Below, one piece after another: positions 58,320-64,000 of a stretch of DNA of 64,000 bases. How positions within the stretch are numbered: the first letter of the stretch is position 1; each line of letters opens with the position of its first letter. The DNA lies in the NCBI GenBank assembly GCA_001692895.1, contig KV748231.1, forward strand, positions 729,888 to 793,887, given 5' to 3'. The notes under the pieces are model-generated. The model made no database searches. It was not told where the DNA came from and saw only the letters and a list, made by a program, of their open reading frames with translations. The position numbers were made by a program, and so were the translations under genes. The DNA is from Cenococcum geophilum 1.58. Taxonomy: Eukaryota > Ascomycota > Dothideomycetes > Gloniales > Gloniaceae.

Positions 58320-61300
58320 ATAGCTAGTTACGTTATAAGTTCGGAACGTAAAAACGTAGGAACGTAGAAACGTAATATACTAACATACTAACGTACCAAC
58401 GTACTTAATACATTTCTTAGGCGTAGTATTGTATATTTAAAGGACTACAGTCCCTACTTAAATAGTTCTCTTCTTTATAGTAAATCTTAGAATATAATTA
58501 GAGTTAATCTATTAGGTAACCACTCCATAAGTTATTATTATATTATTAACTTCTTATTTACCTATATACCTAGCCTATTAATAAATCTACCGTAGTTTCT
58601 ACTATAAGGCTTTATTATATATTTACTACTATAGTTATAGTATTAATAAAGTTAAATAATATGCTACTAAAAGTAGTAGTTATAATAGCGTTAACGGCAG
58701 CAACTATTAGGATTAAGTAATAATACTAGTATAGCAAATACTAACTCTTAGCTAGTTACGGTTGGACAACTATAGGAAATAGTTAATTAATTAATAAATA
58801 ATAATAGGATACTTAAAGAAAGAATTAATAGAATTAGAGTAGTAAAGGTTAAGCTACTATCTATTAAGCAATTCTTAGGGAAGAAGTTAAAGCTTAAGGG
58901 ATTTCTTACATAAATGCACTTTAAGGTTACGTAAGAAGGAGTAAAGCTAGTAACGCCTATAGATTAAGTCGTATATATAGAATTGTTTCTAATAAAAAGG
59001 GCACTTAAGTAGTTTAAGCCTTATTTAACAGAGGTATAGGAAAACGGTATAGTAACTATTAATTAGGAGGTATAGTATATATTTACTAGTTAGAACGGGT
59101 TTGCGGAATACTTAATATAAATATATAAAGACTTAGAGGTAACTACTATAGTAAAAAGAAAGCTTTAAAACCTAGTATAAAGAACTTTAGTAATTAAGTA
59201 TATAATATAGTTTTAAATATTAGTAATATAAGTTAAATAGAATAATAAGGCGCTTATAGTATGGTATAAATAGGGACTTAAGGCAAAAGTTTAAAATATA
59301 ATTATCCTAATAGAGGATACGGATACCCTTAAAGAGTTAATTAACTAAGTAATTAAGATTAATAATAGGATCTACTAGAGGGAATAGACTAAGAAGGGTT
59401 AGAATAAAGTTTTATAGTTATATAAGGCGTAAAGCACGTATTAACTAAGTTAGAAACTATAGTATAGTATAAAGCTAATAGACCTAAGCGGTACTAAAAA
59501 GGGCTATAAGAGATGGACTAAGCAACTATAAAAATCTAGAGGATAAAAATTAAGTAATTAAAGGTCTAAGGAGCAGAGGCTAAATAAGGGATTTTAGTAG
59601 TAGAAGATATTTAGGCGGACTTTATAATAAGAAAAATAGTTTAAAAATGAAGCTTATTTAAATTATAGGAAATAGGGTTATTTTACTAGAAATTATAAAG
59701 ATAGTTAAAGTAATTATATGGTAAAGGAAACTAGACTAGTAAAAGAGATATATATATATATATAAAGGGATAATAGTATACTATAAGGAATAAAAGAGTA
59801 TTTAATTAAGGGTATTACGTTTTATAATAATAACATATACTAAATTTATAAAGATACTAAGTATGACGTAAGCTATTAGCTATAGGAGCTAAAATTATTA
59901 AAGTTTAAAGGAACTAATAAACTATCTTATAGATTAGATATTAAGGATAATAAATTTTAATATAGGTAAAGTATTTAGCGATAATAAGGCAATAAAGGCA
60001 GCTTACTAAAAATGTATAGACCTTAGAATAGTTATATTAGAAGTAAAGACTAAAACCTTTATAGAATAAGGATTAGTAATAGAAATTATAACACTATTAG
60101 ATACGGTATTTATCGCTTTATAAGACGGAAGGAGAAATATCTAATAGAAAGGATTAAGTAAGTAAACAACTACTAGTGCTAGCTTACCACTTAATAGAGG
60201 CAAAAGGCTATAGGATTAAGACTCTTAAAATAAAATAAGACTAGCTTAAGGACCTATAATAGACAACAACCAATAGAGCAGAGTAGTAGCTTAGTTTAAA
60301 GATATATAAATAAGCTTAGGGTAGAGTTTCCTAAAGGTATAAGATTCTTAAAGTAAGATAAGTAAGATTTAAGACTTTTAAAATAAGATAAAAATACTAT
60401 AGAAGCCTAGTTAGACTAAGGCTAGAGTACAGCTTAAGAAAGAAGTAAGCTTAGGACTAAGATTTTAGCAATAGAATAAGGACTATTAAAGAAATTGTAA
60501 GTAAGGCTTAGTAATAGGATTAAAAAGTTAATACTATAGTTAGAAAGTAAGAAGACTTTAAGGATCTACTTATAAGGTAAGTAAATAAAGAAACTATAGA
60601 AGAATTTAGATAGAGAATTATTATATAGTAAGAATAGAAACTAGATAAGAAATCTAGTATACTAGGTTGTATAAGGAATAGAGCACCTATATAAAGAATT
60701 ACTAATAGGCTAAAGGTAGAAACGCTAAAAGCAAAATAGCTAGACGAACTAGAATAGGAAGAAGACTTAGGAATTTTAATTAGATTTAAAGAATAATATA
60801 TAAAGGGCTGTTATAATATAGTAATAAGAAGATACTTCCTTATAGATAGATTGTATATACTTAGGGAGCTATACTAAAGGTAGTATAGGCAGCAATATAA
60901 TAATAAGTAGGAAGATTTCTATATATAGCTAGATAAATAGGTTATTTAGAACCACCTAATTATAGAGAAGGCTATAACTTATATTAAGGGAGCCTTAATT
61001 ATAATATTAAAAGATCTAAAGGAATAATTAGAGGACTAATGAAGTAAAAGATATATCTTAGTACCTGCGAATAAAGTTATAACGTTTAGATTAGATAGAT
61101 AGAGGTTTAGACTTAAGGATAAAGATAAGCTTAGAGTTAACCTAAAGCACCTAGTGTATTATATATTGGCGTAGATTATATATATAGTATATATAAAAAT
61201 CCAAAAGAAAAGAATTGGAAATACCCTATAAGAATATATTAGGCGCTAAAAGAGTAGTAATACTAGAATGCTAAGTATATATATAAATAGCATTTAACAG

Positions 61301-63325
61301 AGGTCTAGGAGTTAGGAGGTTTAATATTTTAACTAAAAAAATTCCTTACGAAGAATGCTTAAATAGATAATAGTAGTAGGAATACCTAAAGAATATATAT
61401 CTATAGTATATTAAGGATAAAAAGCGAACTAGGTATTGGCTAAAAAAGAAGCTAAGTATAATAGGATTAAGTAGCTAATAGTTGGGAAAAGTAAAGGCCT
61501 ATAAAACTAAAGAAAGCTAGTAGTAAAGCCTTAAACCCTTAAAAGAATTTAAGGACAATACCTAAATTTATAAGTTAATTAGCAAGATTAGCAGTTTAAA
61601 GCACTAATAAATAGTAAAGTAATAAGAAACTATATCTTACTAGTAGTAGTAAAATAAATAGGACTACCTTATAGATAAAGGAGTATCTATATCTATTAGT
61701 TACAATTTTAGAAGATATAATAGCCTATAGAGGAGGCATTATTAACCTTAAAACAGGACCTATTTAGATAACTATTAAAGGGAGATAAATTAAGATATCT
61801 TTTAATATCCTACTATTAGGACAGGATAAGGCAGTATAAAAAATACCTTAGTTATAGTAATATAATCTAAAGGTTAATTAGGTTATAGGTTAGGTTAATA
61901 TTAGAGATATATAACAATATAAGAGGCGTATAGTAACTAAGTTAGTATAGTATTAAGTTAGAGCGATATATAAGGAAACTAAGAAAGGGTTATTCTATAT
62001 ACTAAGGAGATACTATAAATATAGTAAAAGCTATAGAGCCTAAAAAGCTGTTAAAGTATATAGTATAGAACTATAAGATAGAATTAGAACTAGAAATAAG
62101 CCTAAAGTTCTTTCCAATCTATAAGCTTACTAAAGAAGAGTTAAGAGCACTTAAAGAGTTTATCTAAGAAAACTTATAAAAGGGATATATTAGACTATTG
62201 TAGTTATTAGTAGGATATCTAGTACTATTCGTACTAAAGAAGAATAGAAAACTTAAGCTATATATTAACTATAGATAGTTAAATAGTATTATTAGGAAGG
62301 ATAGGTATTCTTTACCCTTAATTAGTAAAATCTAGAATTAGATAGGTAATGCGTAAATTTTCATAAAGATAGATCTAAGATAGGCGTACTATTAGATTAA
62401 AATTAAGGAAGGTAATAAATAAAAGATAGCCTTTAGGTGAAAGGAAGGACTATATAAACTATTAGTTATATAATTTAAACTTATAAACGCATTAGTAATA
62501 TTCTAAAAGAGGATTAATAGCGTATTAGAAGAACACCTTAATAACATTATTATCTACTTAATAACTAAGGAAGAATATGAAGAATACGTTAAATCGGGTT
62601 TAAAGAGACTATAAGAAAAATAGATGCTAGTAGTAATTAAAAAATGCAAGTTCTTTACTAGGAAGACCAATTTTATTAAATTTATTATTAGGCTAGGTTA
62701 TATTAGTATAGACCTAAAGAAAGTAGAAGGTATAGTAAGTTAGCAAGAACTAGAAAACGTAACGTAGTTAAGGTTATTTTTAGGGGTTTATAAATACTAT
62801 AGGAGGTTTATAGTATAATAGTTAAAGAATATTAAACCCTTTATAAGGCTTATAAAGAAGAAGGAACTATAAGTTTAGGGAAATAAATAGAAAAAATTAT
62901 TTAAGGAACTTAAGGAGTTATTTACCTAGGAACTAATTTTTAAAACCTATTAACCAGGATTAGGGATAGTTATAAAAATTAATATATTAGACTTTATACT
63001 AGGAGTATATTTACTATAGAAGTATAAAAATGCATAGTATTTAGTAGCATACTATTGTTAGAAGATAATACTATTAGAGTTAAACTATAATATCTATAAT
63101 AAGGAGCTATTAGATATAGTTATAATACTTAAATAATAGAGAGTATTCTTATAAGGTATAGATAAACTATTTATAATTAGGATAGAATATAAAAACCTAA
63201 TAGGGTTTTTAATAACAAAAGAACTTAACTAGAGATAGGTTAGATAGGTAGAGATACTTATAGAATACCATTTTAAGATTTAGTATACTAAAGGTACTAA
63301 GAATATAAAGGTATATAACGGGACT
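58320..63325 (+). mobile_element. Second Ty3/Gypsy copy, truncated (fossil)
   Basis: Order of parts: a leader with GAACGTA/TAACGTA tandem words (58340-58405, possibly LTR), gag from about 58880 to 59650, a long linker and protease region, reverse transcriptase about 62080-62780 and RNase H about 62860-63310. It stops before integrase at an abrupt junction near 63325. It is badly broken, with many dozens of breaks, and much more decayed than the 13-19 kb copy, so older or more heavily RIPed. The left boundary is approximate and no 3' LTR is present in the window. Confidence 0.65.
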
Positions 63326-64000
63326 AGCCCAGTTACAATAGGAATGTCTTAGTGAAACACTCGATAGATAAATTCTAACGCTTTAACCGAATTCTGCCAG
63401 ATTAATTAAATTTTACTAAAGTCCGTTAAAGACCGCGTGCGTATATGCGCACGTATTGACCACTAAGCCCCTAACTATTTAATTATATAATTCCCTTATT
63501 ATTCCCTTCTCTTCTTTACGCAACGTCCTCTTCTTAGCGAGAGCTATATACCCTTAGATTTAGATAGAATTTATATCGTTCCTTTAAATATTCCCTAAAG
63601 TCTCTTCGCGCCCTTATAAGGTAGACGTATTAAGTAGAAAAGCTAAACTATAAAATAATAAGAAGCTATTAGGGGTAATACTACGCAAAGATAGTAATAG
63701 ATTAATTAAGTATAATTATTCTAAGATTATAGTAACCTAGAAATATAAGTTACCGGAAAGTAATTAGATAAGGAGAATTTAAGAGGCGTAATTTAAGAAT
63801 TTAGAAATAGACTAGTATAAGTAGAGAATAAATATATATATCCTAAGGGGAATAGTAGAGGAGTTTATTAAAGATTTTTATAGGGGAATAATATAAGGAC
63901 ATAATAGAATAATAGGCTTAGTATTAAGACTCTAAGAGGAGTATATTATTTATAGAATCTAAGGCTTAGTAAGAAAAGTTATAAAGAAGTATCTAGATTG
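63326..64000. other. RIP-like repeat DNA, unassigned
   Basis: Begins ACGGGACTAGCCCAG at a sharp junction with the truncated Ty3/Gypsy copy, which suggests the start of another inserted element running off the window. No coding signal was recognised. Confidence 0.4.

Overview
This window is nuclear DNA of a filamentous ascomycete (Pezizomycotina). Protein genes carry many short introns (about 45-70 bp, GT..AG, CTAAC/CTGAC branch sites), there is a GH17 glucanase, an X325 copper-binding secreted protein, a Zn2Cys6 regulator and an Sfp-type phosphopantetheinyl transferase, and the repeats show the TpA-rich, stop-laden decay typical of repeat-induced point mutation (RIP). A few N bases (near 24005, 34578, 43561, 44065) indicate a draft assembly.

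Layout. (1) 1-7.6 kb is AT-rich repeat wasteland. It includes a possible Ty3/Gypsy gag scrap and a 2.65-kb TIR-bounded non-coding element (4443-7092) filled with minisatellites. (2) 7.9-9.1 kb holds one intact gene island: a 359-aa protein of six near-identical propeller-like repeats. (3) 10.2-10.5 kb is a nested pair of MITEs with a 145-bp palindrome. (4) 10799-23131 is interpreted here as one 12.3-kb DNA transposon. It has structured terminal inverted repeats, a probable 9-bp target duplication, a decayed RecQ-like (telomere-linked type) helicase gene on the left, a decayed DUF6589 gene on the right in convergent orientation, and about twenty copies of a GCGGATAT motif. A complete but inactivated 5.9-kb Ty3/Gypsy chromovirus copy with its own 5-bp target duplication sits inside the helicase gene. 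(5) 23.7-24.3 kb has two more MITEs and a tRNA-Gly(UCC). (6) 24.9-56.4 kb is the gene-rich part: DUF2235 hydrolase, amino-acid permease (one apparent frameshift), an 890-aa WD40-like orphan, DJ-1/PfpI protein, FAD oxidoreductase, Ser-rich protein, GH17 glucanase, npgA-type PPTase divergent from PdxT, CBP20, Nup82, X325 protein, SRR1-like protein, and a DHA-type MFS transporter divergent from a Zn2Cys6 factor. (7) 56.8-64 kb is again RIP-decayed: a DUF3435 tyrosine-recombinase-like gene remnant, then a second, truncated Ty3/Gypsy copy.

The genes of the middle block are mostly housekeeping or unrelated. Two divergent promoters (npgA-type/PdxT, and MFS/Zn2Cys6) are the only obvious co-regulation units; no PKS or NRPS backbone is present, so this is not a secondary-metabolite cluster. 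The observation most worth following is the helicase plus DUF6589 transposon.
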